64,000 nt of DNA, from assembly GCF_001693385.1 (NCBI RefSeq), contig NZ_CP016428.1, forward strand, positions 1,364,001 to 1,428,000. The letters are read 5' to 3'. The DNA comes from Bradyrhizobium icense (GTDB lineage Bacteria > Pseudomonadota > Alphaproteobacteria > Rhizobiales > Xanthobacteraceae). The position numbers were made by a program, and so were the translations under genes. How positions within the stretch are numbered: the stretch's first letter is position 1; the number at the start of each line of letters is the position of its first letter. Below are positions 17,281-33,229 of this stretch, one piece after another. The notes under the pieces were generated by a model. The model ran no database searches. It was not told where the DNA came from and saw only the letters and a list, made by a program, of their open reading frames with translations.

Positions 17281-19953
17281 GTGGCGTTGAAGAAACTCAG
17301 CACGTACCGCAAGAAGCGCGATTTCGGCAAAACGGCGGAGCCTTCCGGCGACGTCAAGGTCGCGCCGGCCCGAGAGCGGCGGTTCGTGATTCAGAAGCAT
17401 GACGCAAGCCGGCTGCATTACGATCTCAGGCTGGAATTCGACGGCGTGTTCAAATCCTGGGCCGTCACCAAGGGGCCGTCGCTGGATCCCCACGACAAGC
17501 GGCTGGCGGTCGAGGTAGAGGACCATCCGCTGGACTACGGCGATTTCGAAGGCACCATTCCGGAAGACCAATACGGCGGCGGCACGGTGATGCTGTGGGA
17601 TCGCGGCTATTGGGTATCAGATGATCCCGACCGCGGCTTCAAGAAGGGCGACCTGAAATTCACCCTGCATGGCGGCAAGCTGCATGGAAGCTGGGTGCTG
17701 GTGCGGATGAAAGGCGATCGCTATGGCGGCAAGCGCACCAACTGGCTCCTGATCAAGCACAGAGACGAATTCGTAAAAGAAGGGGAAGCCAACGACATCC
17801 TGGATGAGGACCGTTCGGTCGCGTCGGGCCGCACGATGGAGCAGATCGCGCAAGGCAAGGGCAGGGCGCCGAAGCCGTTCATGCTGGCCAGGAAGACGAA
17901 GGCTGACGCGGTCTGGCAGTCGAACCGTGGCGACGCGGCCGAAGCGCGGATCTCGCGGAAGACGGCCGCCTTGCGGGCCGCGCCGGAGATCAAGACGCGC
18001 GCACCGGCGCCAACAGTCAGGCCGAAGAAAGTCGCAGCGATGCCGGATTTCGTGGCGCCGCAGCTTTGCACGGTGGTCGAGAGGCCGCCGGGCGGCGAGG
18101 GCTGGTGCCACGAGATCAAGTTTGACGGCTACCGCGTGCAATTGCGGGTCGAGGGCGGCGATGCCGTGCTCTATACCCGAAAAGGCCTCGACTGGACCGA
18201 CAAGTTCAAGGCGATCGCCGAGGAAGCGACATCGCTTCCCGACGTGCTGATCGACGGCGAGATCGTCGCGCTTGATCATAACGGGGCGCCCAACTTCTCC
18301 ACCCTGCAGGCGGCGCTGTCGGACGGCGACAGCGAAAGCCTGATCTTCTATGCGTTCGACCTGTTGTTTGCCGGCGGCGAGGATCTGCGCAAGCTGCCGC
18401 TCGACGACCGCAAGGCGCGGCTGAAGAAATTGCTGGCGACGCAGAAGGGCAAGGACAAGCAGATCCGTTATGTCGAGCATTTCGAAAGCGGCGGCGCTGC
18501 CGTGCTGCAGTCGGCCTGCAAGCTCGAACTGGAAGGGATCGTCTCCAAGAAGCTCAACGGGCCCTATCGCTCCGGCCGCACGGAAAGCTGGACCAAGGCC
18601 AAATGCCGCGCGGGACATGAGGTGGTGCTGGGCGGCTGGAAGACCACCAACGGCAAATTCCGCTCGCTGATGGCCGGCGTCTATCGCGGCGATCATCTCG
18701 CCTTTGTCGGCATGGTCGGTACCGGTTTCGGGCAGGACAAGGTGCGCCGCATCATGCCGGCGCTGAAGGCGGCAGCCTCCGACAAGAGCCCGTTTGGCGG
18801 CAAGAACGCGCCGAAGAAAGCCCGCGACGTGCATTGGCTGAAGCCCGAGCTGGTCGCCGAGATCGAATTCGCGGGGTTCACCGCGGATGGAAATATCCGT
18901 CAGGCCGCGTTCAAGGGCCTGCGGCAGGACAAGCCGGCCGAGGAGGTAGAGGCAGAGACCCCGTCCACGTCAGGCGTCGCGCAGCCGAAGCCGGGAAAAG
19001 CAGCAAAAGCGGCGACCAAGACCAGGAGCGCGCGGCCCGCAGCCGACAAAGCCGCCGAAGTCATGGGCGTGGTGATCTCGAAGCCGGACAAGGAGATGTG
19101 GCCCGATGCCGGCGACGGCGAGCCGGTGACCAAGCTCGATCTCGCGAAATATTTCGAGGCCGTCGGCGAATGGATGATCGGCCATCTCAAAGGCCGCCCT
19201 TGCTCCATCGTGCGCGCGCCCGACGGCATCCATGGCGAGAAATTCTTCCAGCGGCACGCCATGCAGGGCATGTCCAACCTGCTGGATCTGGCCAACGTCT
19301 CGGGCGACCGCAAGCCCTATGTGCAGATCGACCGTGTCGAGGGATTGGCAGCGGTGGCGCAGATCGGCGGGCTGGAGCTGCATCCCTGGAATTGCGCGCC
19401 CAATGCCTACGATACGCCGGGCCGGTTGGTGTTCGACCTCGATCCCGCTCCGGATGTCGAATTTGCGGAAGTGATCGAGGCGGCAAAAGACATGCGCCAG
19501 CGGTTGACCGCCGTTGGCCTCGAAAGCTTCTGCAAGACCACCGGCGGCAAGGGGCTGCACGTGGTGACGCCGCTGCTTCATGGCGCAAGAGACAAGGTCT
19601 CGTGGAAGGAGGCCAAAGCGTTCGCGCAAGGCATCTGCCAGTGGATGGCGAACGATGATCCCGAGCGCTATCTGCTCAACATGTCGAAGAAGCTGCGCAA
19701 GAGAAAGATCTTCCTCGACTATCTTCGTAACGACCGGATGTCGACCGCGGTCGCCGCACTGTCGCCGCGTGCTCGCGAGGGCGCCACCGTCTCGATGCCG
19801 CTGACCTGGACGCAGGTGCGCGGCGATCTCGATCCGAAGAAGTACACGATCCGCACGGTGCCGGGGCTGCTGAGCAGGACGAAAGCGTGGGACGGCTACG
19901 ATGACGCGGCGGCGTCGATCAAGCCGGCGATCAAGAAGTTGGCGGCGAAGTAG
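17281..19953 (+). CDS. ligD: Multifunctional DNA ligase D (phosphoesterase-ligase-polymerase)
   Basis: About 890 residues with domain order PE-LIG-POL, as in Pseudomonas rather than mycobacteria. Residues 15-190: 3'-phosphoesterase ([25 protein letters not shown]-type loop, [16 protein letters not shown]). Residues 255-560: ATP-dependent ligase with the adenylated lysine K280 in EIKFDGYR, then [11 protein letters not shown] and EGIVSKKL. Residues 600-890: primase-like polymerase ([36 protein letters not shown]). Start chosen at GTG 17281 because GAGGT sits six bases before it; another GTG two codons upstream has no spacing for that site. Works with Ku in end joining. Confidence 0.95.
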   Translation: MALKKLSTYRKKRDFGKTAEPSGDVKVAPARERRFVIQKHDASRLHYDLRLEFDGVFKSWAVTKGPSLDPHDKRLAVEVEDHPLDYGDFEGTIPEDQYGGGTVMLWDRGYWVSDDPDRGFKKGDLKFTLHGGKLHGSWVLVRMKGDRYGGKRTNWLLIKHRDEFVKEGEANDILDEDRSVASGRTMEQIAQGKGRAPKPFMLARKTKADAVWQSNRGDAAEARISRKTAALRAAPEIKTRAPAPTVRPKKVAAMPDFVAPQLCTVVERPPGGEGWCHEIKFDGYRVQLRVEGGDAVLYTRKGLDWTDKFKAIAEEATSLPDVLIDGEIVALDHNGAPNFSTLQAALSDGDSESLIFYAFDLLFAGGEDLRKLPLDDRKARLKKLLATQKGKDKQIRYVEHFESGGAAVLQSACKLELEGIVSKKLNGPYRSGRTESWTKAKCRAGHEVVLGGWKTTNGKFRSLMAGVYRGDHLAFVGMVGTGFGQDKVRRIMPALKAAASDKSPFGGKNAPKKARDVHWLKPELVAEIEFAGFTADGNIRQAAFKGLRQDKPAEEVEAETPSTSGVAQPKPGKAAKAATKTRSARPAADKAAEVMGVVISKPDKEMWPDAGDGEPVTKLDLAKYFEAVGEWMIGHLKGRPCSIVRAPDGIHGEKFFQRHAMQGMSNLLDLANVSGDRKPYVQIDRVEGLAAVAQIGGLELHPWNCAPNAYDTPGRLVFDLDPAPDVEFAEVIEAAKDMRQRLTAVGLESFCKTTGGKGLHVVTPLLHGARDKVSWKEAKAFAQGICQWMANDDPERYLLNMSKKLRKRKIFLDYLRNDRMSTAVAALSPRAREGATVSMPLTWTQVRGDLDPKKYTIRTVPGLLSRTKAWDGYDDAAASIKPAIKKLAAK

Positions 19954-19986
19954 CTGATGCAGACACGCTGTCCCAACCAAAGCTGT

Positions 19987-20046
19987 CATGCCCCGCCACC
20001 GGGGCGGCCGAATGGCCGCCCCGGTGATAGGCGCCGTCGGGGCATG
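19987..20046. repeat. Nested GC-rich palindrome after ligD
   Basis: Outer arms CATGCCCCG and CGGGGCATG enclose a perfect 13-bp inner stem CACCGGGGCGGCC / GGCCGCCCCGGTG with loop GAAT. It probably ends ligD transcription as a strong hairpin (no T tract follows) and belongs to the palindromic intergenic elements of this genome. Confidence 0.6.
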
Positions 20047-20129
20047 CAGTACGCCGCGGCCTCTCGATTGATCGCAACGTCCCTGGAATACTGGATCACC
20101 CGCGGGTGATGACAGTCTTCATGATCTTC

Positions 20130-20217
20130 GTAGGGTGGGCAAAAGCGAAGCGGGCCCACCATTGTCCGTGCAACAAGAAGGGTGGGCACGGCGCTTCCGC
20201 ACCTTTGCCCACCCTGC
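20130..20217. repeat. GGGTGGGC palindromic repeat, copy 1
   Basis: Starts GTAGGGTGGGCAAA and ends CTTTGCCCACCCTGC, with internal GGCCCACC and GGGTGGGC elements. The same element, similarly arranged, is found at 37063-37150, so this is a dispersed repeat family. It lies between ligD and the convergently placed DUF3309 gene. Confidence 0.8.
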
Positions 20218-20231
20218 GAGTTGCGAGTTTA

Positions 20232-20396
20232 CTAGATCTTCCCGAGCAGCAGCAGGATCAACAGGATCACGATCACCAGACCCAATCCGCCGCCGCCGTA
20301 ATATCCGGTGCCATAGAACGGGCCGCCACCGATGCCACTGAAACCGCCGAGCAGGGCGATGATGAGAATAATCAGAATGATTGTGCCGATAGACAT
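20232..20396 (-). CDS. DUF3309 family small membrane protein
   Basis: A 54-residue peptide: MSIGTIILIILIIALLGGFS, then a glycine/tyrosine-rich centre (GPFYGTGYYGGGG), then a second hydrophobic helix LVIVILLILLLLGKI. This two-helix glycine-rich pattern is that of DUF3309 proteins of alphaproteobacteria, which have no assigned role. GAGGAG lies seven bases before the ATG. A GGAAC-N16-TGTT element upstream suggests stress control. It is divergent from the PHA-system protein gene. Confidence 0.85.
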   Translation of the reverse strand: MSIGTIILIILIIALLGGFSGIGGGPFYGTGYYGGGGLGLVIVILLILLLLGKI

Positions 20397-20452
20397 GAAG
20401 CTCTCCTCAGCCCGAAGCGGGGCGTGTGTCTATCCTGCCCATCACTGGGAGT

Positions 20453-20477
20453 AACAAGTCTGAATCACGAAAGTTCC
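20453..20477 (-). promoter_or_regulatory. EcfG-like promoter of the DUF3309 gene (GGAAC-N16-TGTT)
   Basis: Minus strand GGAAC (20477-20473), 16 bases, then TGTT (20456-20453): one mismatch from the EcfG consensus. It would give a 5' leader of about 50 bases before the ATG at 20396. Confidence 0.45.
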
Positions 20478-20488
20478 GGACTGGAGGC

Positions 20489-20528
20489 AATTGTACAGTC
20501 GTCCCTTACCTTCGAACCGCGTACAATT
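20489..20528. promoter_or_regulatory. AATTGTAC/GTACAATT inverted repeat
   Basis: Perfect 8-bp arms separated by 24 bases, immediately upstream of the PHA-system protein gene and beyond the DUF3309 promoter. May be an operator shared by the divergent pair; no regulator is identified. Confidence 0.35.
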
Positions 20529-20561
20529 ACATGTAGTGAGATCAGGGAGGATTTTTCAGCG

Positions 20562-20870
20562 ATGACCAAACCGCTCGTGGTTTCCATCCCGCATAGTCTG
20601 GGCCGCGACGAGGCGATGCGCCGCCTCAAGACAGGATTGACGCGCGCCGCTTCCAGCGTGCCGATGCTAAGCGTCGACGAGGAGCGTTGGGAAGACAACC
20701 GCATGATCTTCCGCGTGCGCGCCCTCGGGCAAGGCGCGGCAGGCCATGTCGATGTCGCCGACGATCACGTTCAGGTGGAAGTTGTACTGCCATGGCTGTT
20801 GCAGCGCTTTGCCGAGGCGGCCCAGGCGGCGATCCGCAGCCGCGGCCAATTGCTGCTGACCAAGAAGTAG
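20562..20870 (+). CDS. Polyhydroxyalkanoic acid system family protein (PHA_gran_rgn)
   Basis: A 102-residue protein beginning MTKPLVVSIPHSLGRDEAMR, with ENRMIF-like and GQGAAGHVDVADDHVQVEVV strands and the family's C-terminal helix LPWLLQRFAEAAQAAIRSRG. This matches the small PHA-system family (PF09650 type), linked by name to polyhydroxyalkanoate granules but biochemically uncharacterised. AGGGAGG lies 11 bases upstream of the ATG. Its stop is three bases from the convergent treY stop. Confidence 0.85.
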   Translation: MTKPLVVSIPHSLGRDEAMRRLKTGLTRAASSVPMLSVDEERWEDNRMIFRVRALGQGAAGHVDVADDHVQVEVVLPWLLQRFAEAAQAAIRSRGQLLLTKK

Positions 20871-20873
20871 ATA

Positions 20874-23663
20874 CTATGTGCGCTTGCGCTCCCGCGCCGA
20901 TTTGAGCGCGCCGTTGAATCTGGCCTTCAGCGCGGCCACCGGCAGATGTGTCAATAGATCGGACAGACGTAACTGCGTGGCGTCGGCGTCGGAAAAACCC
21001 TCGAGCGAATAGCCGCCGATATTCAGCGCTGCGTTATAGGTCTCCGGCCGCGGCCAGCTTCGTCCGTTGTCGGTAAATGGTGCAAACCATCGCGTGACAA
21101 CCGTGATCGCGGCCTCGCGGCCTCGCCGCCTGGCGAACCCGATAAAATGGCCGCGATGCGCTCCGCTGACTTCCAAAGGCTCGTAATCGCCATCGGTGAA
21201 TACGTCGGCGAGCTCGGTTCGCAGTTGCAGCAGATGCCGTGTCCAGGCCAGCTTCAGATGACCGCTCGGCCACTTCTCGACCAGCCGATCCCAGTCCGGA
21301 TTTGCCTGCGCGTCCAGCCGGCCTGCGCGTTCGGCAAAATCGACCGGTCGCCGGTTGTCGGGATCGACCAGCGAAAAATCCCACAGCTCCGTGCCCTGAT
21401 AGAAATCCGGCACGCCCGGTATCGTCGTCTTCAGCGTGATCTGGCTAAGCGAGTTCAGGGCACCCAGCAGCGACAGTCGCTGCGCGAGCGTCTGCAGGGA
21501 ATTCAGGAATTCGCTCGACAGCGAGGGATCGAGAATCTTCGCGAGGAAGCCCTTGACACCCGTCTCGTAGGCCGCGTGCGGATTGAGCCAGCTCGTTTCC
21601 TGCTTGCCCTCGCGCGCCGCCTTCAGCGCATATTCCTGCATCCGGTCCACGAACGAAGCGTCGTCCGGCTGCCATGCCCCCACCAGCGCCTGATACAGCA
21701 TGTACTCGAATGTCGCCGACGGTGCGCGCAAATCGTCATCGACGAGCAGATGCTGTGCGTTGAGCAGCTTCCATCGGGCTACCGTGCTGGTCCATTCGCC
21801 CGGAATTTCCGAAAGCGCCATGATGCGCGCCCGTGCATCCTCGCCGCGCTTGGTGTCATGCGTTGCGGTTGCCGTCATGCCATGCGGCCATTCCCTGGCG
21901 CGCCCCTCCATGATCCCATGGAAGCCGTCAACCGATAACGCCGTTGCGGCGGGATCGCCGCCGACCTCGTTGAGTGCAAGCAGGCGGTGGTAGCGATAGA
22001 ACGTCGTGTCCTCCAGCGACTTTGCCATCATCGGTCCGGTGAACTGCTGCACCTTCAATGCAAACCGGCGCACCCGCGGCGCGCTGTGGTGCGTACGTCC
22101 GGGCCTGATCAGGTCCATTGTCAGCGTGTCGCGCAGAAAATCGAAGATGCCGTCGTCGGCGGCAAACCAGTCGGCGCGCGCCCGTTCGATCGTCCCTGAT
22201 ATCAACTGGCGGTCATGCGCTGACGGGCCCGCCGCCGTCAGGTAGGTGCGGTATACCGGGAAGTGCAGCACGTAGAGTTCGAGCGCCTGCCGCAGGCTGT
22301 CGGCGGAGTAGTCGCGGGTGGAGTAATGCCCGCTGGCAATCCGTGCCAGGAGGCGCGTCAGCACGGTGAACTCGCTGGTCAGCAGCGTTTCCAGCACGCG
22401 GCGCTTGGCTTCCCGCAGGATCGGTTCGAGTTTCGGCGAAAGGTTGCTGATCTGCCGCCAGATCTCGTCGAGCGGCTCCAGGCCGCTTCCGTCGGTCAGT
22501 ACATGGGTGATCGCGTTCAGCCACTCATAGCCGGTGGTGCCGTGAACGCCGGCGAACGGCGGCAGCTCTTCGTGCTCGCCGAGAATTTTCTCGACCACCA
22601 CGTAGAAGGGCCTGCTCCGCCCGCCAAAGCCATCGCGGATCAGCCGGCGCAGGCGCTGGAAATACTGGACGGGATCGCGCAGGCCGTCGATGTGGTCGAG
22701 CCGCAGGCCCTGCAGCTTTTCCTCCGCGATCAGTCGTTTGACCAGGCGATGGACCGCCTCGAAGGTGCCGGCGTCCTCGACACGCAAGCCCGCCAGATTG
22801 TTGATGTCGAAGAAGCGCCGGTAATTGATGTCGCTGGAAGCGAGCCGCCAGTGGCCGAGCTTGTAGTGCTGGCGTTCGAGCAGATGATGCAGCGCGAGCG
22901 TTGCAGCGGCGCGATCAGGTCCAGCGCGATAGGCCGCAAGCCCATGCGCGATGATGTCCACAGCTCCCGCGATGTCTTTCAGTTCGGCCTTGAAGGCAGG
23001 TGCTTCCTTGCGATTGGGGCGTCGCGGCCCCTGATAACGGGAGGCCAGCGCAAGCATCGCCCTGCCGGGCGCGCTTTCCTCCGCGTCCGCTTCCTTGACG
23101 ATCACACGCAGGACTTCGCCGTAGCGTTCCGGCGCGATCGGCAGCCGATGCTCAAAGTACCAGGCCGAAAAACTGCCTTCGCCGGCGTTATAGCGCAATT
23201 CGATCTCGCCGTTTTCCAGTGCCTGACCGTAGGACGAGCCGATGATCGGCAGCAGCACACCGCCGCGGGCACGGTATGGCAACTGTTCCCAGTCGATATC
23301 GAAGGAGGCCGCGTGCGGGGAGGCGGGCCCCCACTCCAGCATGTCGAGCCACCACGGATTATCGGCACAATGTACGCCGACATGGTTGGGCACGAAATCC
23401 AGGATCAGCCCGAGATCATGCTGCCGCAGCATGGCGCTCAGCCGCTCGAAGCCAGCCTCGCCTCCGAGCTCGGGATTGAACTGGGCGTGGTCGATGACGT
23501 CGTAGCCGTGTGCGCTGCCCTTGCGGGCGCGCATGAAGGGCGATGCATAGAGATGGGTGATGCCGAGCGCCTTCAGGTAGGGCACCACGGCAGCGGCGGC
23601 GTCGAAATCGAAATCCGCCGACAGTTGCAGGCGGTAGGTCGCGATCGGGATCGCCGGGGGCAT
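20874..23663 (-). CDS. treY: Malto-oligosyltrehalose synthase
   Basis: GH13 isomerase of about 929 residues that turns the reducing-end alpha-1,4 link of maltodextrin into an alpha-1,1 link. Start at ATG 23663 gives MPPAIPIATYRLQLSADFDF, the canonical TreY opening; an upstream start would add 47 unconserved residues overlapping treZ. YASPFMRARKGSAHGYDV, LDFVPNHVG, LRLDHIDGLRDP (nucleophile Asp), VVEKILGEHE (acid Glu) and ATHDTKRGEDARAR are all intact. Last gene of the trehalose/glycogen operon, four bases after treZ. Confidence 0.95.
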   Translation of the reverse strand: MPPAIPIATYRLQLSADFDFDAAAAVVPYLKALGITHLYASPFMRARKGSAHGYDVIDHAQFNPELGGEAGFERLSAMLRQHDLGLILDFVPNHVGVHCADNPWWLDMLEWGPASPHAASFDIDWEQLPYRARGGVLLPIIGSSYGQALENGEIELRYNAGEGSFSAWYFEHRLPIAPERYGEVLRVIVKEADAEESAPGRAMLALASRYQGPRRPNRKEAPAFKAELKDIAGAVDIIAHGLAAYRAGPDRAAATLALHHLLERQHYKLGHWRLASSDINYRRFFDINNLAGLRVEDAGTFEAVHRLVKRLIAEEKLQGLRLDHIDGLRDPVQYFQRLRRLIRDGFGGRSRPFYVVVEKILGEHEELPPFAGVHGTTGYEWLNAITHVLTDGSGLEPLDEIWRQISNLSPKLEPILREAKRRVLETLLTSEFTVLTRLLARIASGHYSTRDYSADSLRQALELYVLHFPVYRTYLTAAGPSAHDRQLISGTIERARADWFAADDGIFDFLRDTLTMDLIRPGRTHHSAPRVRRFALKVQQFTGPMMAKSLEDTTFYRYHRLLALNEVGGDPAATALSVDGFHGIMEGRAREWPHGMTATATHDTKRGEDARARIMALSEIPGEWTSTVARWKLLNAQHLLVDDDLRAPSATFEYMLYQALVGAWQPDDASFVDRMQEYALKAAREGKQETSWLNPHAAYETGVKGFLAKILDPSLSSEFLNSLQTLAQRLSLLGALNSLSQITLKTTIPGVPDFYQGTELWDFSLVDPDNRRPVDFAERAGRLDAQANPDWDRLVEKWPSGHLKLAWTRHLLQLRTELADVFTDGDYEPLEVSGAHRGHFIGFARRRGREAAITVVTRWFAPFTDNGRSWPRPETYNAALNIGGYSLEGFSDADATQLRLSDLLTHLPVAALKARFNGALKSARERKRT

Positions 23664-23667
23664 TTTC

Positions 23668-25415
23668 CTATCCGATGCGCCAGTGCACCGACCATGGCGG
23701 GACGCTATTGCCCAACTCGCTACCCCAGATCGGGGTTCCTGTGGCTTCGCCGTGGCTGACAGCCTTTTCCGACAGGTTGGCGGTGAGGCGAAGCGCGGTG
23801 CCATCGCCCATGCGCCAGTCGGCTGTCAGCAATCCGTTGCTCGCCGCCTCTGCTTTCCCAAACGCTGTGCCCGCCAGCCGTGGCACAATCTGCTGCCGCC
23901 GCACCTGCAAAAGCTTTCGCACCATGGTCAGGCGCTTCCGTCCCGCCGGAGCGTCGCGGCCATCCCAGTCGAGGACGGCGGAATCGCGGGTCGAAGCAGC
24001 AAGCGCGTCGGGGACCTCGTCGCCATATTCTGCATAGGCCCAAGCCAGTTCGACGCGGCGGCCCTTCCGAACCGCGTCGGCGAGCTCGCCGCCGAAATCG
24101 CAGAAGAACGGGAAGGGGACTGTCGAGCCCCATTCCTCGCCCATGAACAGCATGGGGATATGAGGCGCAATCAGCAGGATCTGAAGCGCCGCCTCGATCA
24201 TCCGCGCGTCGGCGTTGCCTTCCAGCCGGTCGCCCAGCGCACGATTGCCGATCTGGTCGTGGTTCTGCAGGAAGTTGATGAAGGCGGTCGGCGCGAGATG
24301 GCCGCTCGGCTCGCCTCGCCTGACGCCGCGAAAAGCCGATGGCTCGCCCTGGTAGATGAAACCTGATGACAGCGAGCGGGCGATATCCGATCTCGGCGAA
24401 CGCTGGTAATCGCCGTAATAGCCCTGCTTCTCGCCGGTCATCAGCACGCGCCAGGCGTGATGGTAATCGTCGTTCCATTGCGCGCGGTATTTGCCGTGTG
24501 GCGGGTCCTGGACGGGGTCCAGGATGCTGGCGCGGTTGTCGCCGTTCTCCAGCACCAGGTGAATGTGCCGGCCGGTTTCCGCGGCCAGTTGGCCGGCCTC
24601 GGCGCTGATGTCGTGCAGCAGCGACAGCCCGCCCGGCTCGACGATCGAGTTGACGGCATCGAGCCGCAAGCCGTCGAAGCGATAGCCACGCAGCCAGGAG
24701 AGCGCGTTCTCGATTGCAAAGGTGCGGACTTGCCTGACGCGATAGTCGATCGCGCTGCCCCAGGGCGTACGCGCTTCGGTGAAGAAGGAGGGCGCATAGC
24801 GGCCGAGATAATTCCCCTCGGGCCCGAAATGGTTGTAGACCACGTCGAGCATCACCATCAGCCCACGCAGATGCGCCTCGTCGATCAGCGCCTTGAGATC
24901 TTCGGGACGGCCATAGGCGCTGTCGGGTGCGTACCACAAGACGCCGTCATAGCCCCAGTTGCGGGAGCCGGCGAAATCCGCCAGCGGCATCAATTCCAAT
25001 GCAGTAATGCCGGTCTCGACGAGGTGATCGAGCCGGTCGATCATCGCGCGATAGGTGCCTTCCCGCGTGAAGGTGCCGACATGGGCCTCGACGATGACCG
25101 CCTCCTGCCACGGCCGCCCGCGCCAGCTCGCGGCCCGCCACGGATAGGCGTCGTGGTCGATCACTTCGCTCGCGCCGAAAACGTCCTCGGGCTGAAACAG
25201 CGAAGCTGGATCGGGGACATCGAGTTCGTCATCGATGCGGAATTTGTAGCGCGCGCCGGCCTTGACACCGGCAATATCGGCCGTGAACCAGCCGTCGTCG
25301 CCGCGCCTCATCGCGTGAGGCTGCTCCAGCATCACCTCGACGCGTTGCGCCGCTGGCGCCCACAGCCGAAACCGCGTGCCGTAGTTTGTCAGAAGCGGTC
25401 CGAATTGCCGGTCAT

Positions 25416-25419
<4 letters not shown>
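23668..25419 (-). CDS. treZ: Malto-oligosyltrehalose trehalohydrolase
   Basis: Releases trehalose from the product of TreY. The 583-residue protein has an N-terminal CBM48-like domain (RFRLWAPAAQRVEVML, GWFTADIAGVKAGARYKFRI), then a GH13 barrel with [46 protein letters not shown] (nucleophile), LVLENGDN (acid) and FLQNHDQIGNRALG, and LLFMGEEWGST-like segment MLFMGEEWGS. The ATG overlaps the glgX stop (ATGA), showing translational coupling. Confidence 0.95.
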
Positions 25420-27491
<2,072 letters not shown>

Positions 27492-27494
27492 GCG

Positions 27495-29638
27495 TCAGCT
27501 TTCCGGTACGAGAAAGATCGCAGCCAGAGGCGGAATGGTGAGGCTGAGTTCGGGAATGTTGCCTTCCAAGGTGTGGACTTCGCCGACGTTGCCGACATTG
27601 CTGCCGCCATAATGCGCAGAGTCGGAATTGAGCGCTTCCCTCCACTTGCCGGCGAATGGCACCCGGACGCGGTAATTGTGATAGACGTTCGGCGAGAAGT
27701 TCACGACCACGAGGCAGCGCGCGCGCGCGTCGAAACCCTTGCGCAGCCAGGCAAAGACGTTGCCGCCGGAATCGTGGGTGATGACCCATTCAAATCCCGC
27801 CTGGCTGCAATCCATCTGGTGCAGCGCCGGCACGCTGCGATAGAGCCAGTTGAGGTCGCGGATCAGGTTCTGGATGCCGCTGTGGCGGTGCTGCGCCAAA
27901 AGGTGCCAGTCGAGCGAATGATCGTGATTCCATTCGCGCTCCTGGCCGAACTCGCAACCCATGAACAAAAGCTTCTTGCCGGGATGGCCGAACATGAAAC
28001 TGTAGTAGGCACGCAGGTTCGCAAAACGCTGCCACTCGTCGCCGGGCATGCGGCCGAGGATCGATCGCTTGCCATGCACGACTTCGTCATGCGACAGCGG
28101 CAGAATGAAATTCTCCGAAAATGCGTAATGTAGCCCGAACAGCACGTCGCCGTGATGGTGCTTCCGGTATATCGGATCCTTGCCGATATATTTCAGCGTG
28201 TCGTGCATCCAGCCCATGTTCCATTTGAAGCCGAAGCCGAGCCCGCCATACTCGACCGGCCGCGAGACCTGCGGCCATGCGGTGGATTCCTCCGCGGCCG
28301 TGGTGGCTTCCGGAAAATGCCCGAACAGTTCGATGTTGAAGCGGCGCAGGAACTCGATGGCTTCGAGGTTTTCCCGGCCGCCATGCCGGTTCGGGATCCA
28401 CTCGCCGGCGGGCCGGCTGTAGTCGAGGTAGAGCATCGAGGCGACGGCATCGACGCGCAGCCCGTCGACGCTGTAGCGATCGAGCCAGAACAGCGCGTTG
28501 GAGACCAGGAAATTGACCACTTCGGTGCGGCCGTAATTGTAGATCAGCGTGCCCCAGTCGAGATGGCGGCCCTGCATCGGGTGAGCGTGCTCGTAAAGCG
28601 CGGTGCCGTCGAAATAACCGAGCCCATGCGGATCGTCGGGAAAATGTCCGGGCACCCAGTCGAGCCATACGCCGAGCCCTTCGCGATGACAGGCATCGAC
28701 CAGCACAGAAAAATCTTCCGGCGTGCCGAACCGGCTGGTCGGCGCGTACAGGCCGGTCGGCTGATAGCCCCAGGAGCCGTCGAACGGATGTTCGCTGACA
28801 GGCAGAAGCTCGAGATGGGTGAAGCCCATATCCTTCGCATAGGCCGGAAGCTGTTCGGCGAGGTCGCGATAGCTCAGCCATTCATTGCCGTTCTTGCGCC
28901 GCCAGGAGCCGAGATGAACCTCGTAGATCGAGATCGGCGCCTCCACCGCGTTGATGCCCGACGGCGCCGGGCGTGGACGCGGAATTCTGCTTTCGTCGAC
29001 CACGATCGAGGCCGTCGAGGGCCGGACTTCCGCCGCAAAGGCCACCGGATCGGATTTCAGCGGCAGACGCCGTCCGTCGGAGCCGGTGATGTCGAACTTG
29101 TAGCGGTCGCCGGCGCGGGCGCGGGGCACGAACAGTTCCCAATAGCCGACGCCGCGCACCCGCATCGGATGTCGCCGCGCATTCCAGAAATTGAAATCGC
29201 CGACCACGCTGACGCCCTTGGCGTTCGGCGCCAGCACCACGAACGCCACGCCATCGACGCCGTCGAGTGTCATCGGATGGGCGCCGAGCTTGTCGTAGAT
29301 CCGCCGGTGGGTGCCTTCGCCCAGGAGATAGAGATCGAAGTCGCTGAGCACGGGAGGAAAGCGATAGGGATCGTCGAGATCGACGACATTCTCGCCGAAG
29401 CGGGCGCGGAGCTGGTAGCGTTTCGATCCGTTCGGCAGCGCGCCCGCAAACAGCCCGGCATCGTGAATGCGCTGGAGCGGCGCCGTCTCGCCTTGCTCGC
29501 CGATCGCTTCCACGTTGGATGCTTCGGGGATCAAGGCGCGCACTACGCTATGCCCGTCTTCGCTGTGCAAGCCGAGGTATCGAAACGGATCGGAATGCTT
29601 GCCTTCGATGATCGCATATGCCTCGGCGGGTAGCTTGG

Positions 29639-29642
<4 letters not shown>
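27495..29642 (-). CDS. glgB: 1,4-alpha-glucan branching enzyme
   Basis: A 715-residue GH13 GlgB with both N-terminal CBM48 domains ([15 protein letters not shown]; then [29 protein letters not shown]), and barrel motifs [39 protein letters not shown] (nucleophile), [16 protein letters not shown] (acid) and [14 protein letters not shown]. Adds alpha-1,6 branches to glycogen or maltodextrin. Overlaps the end of treS by ATGA; second gene of the operon. Confidence 0.96.
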
Positions 29643-33157
<3,515 letters not shown>

Positions 33158-33229
33158 CGTCTATCTCCTTCCTGCAATTAGACAATTTCGCGACATCGGT
33201 TTGATGTTTGCGTGCAAAGTACGTGCCGA

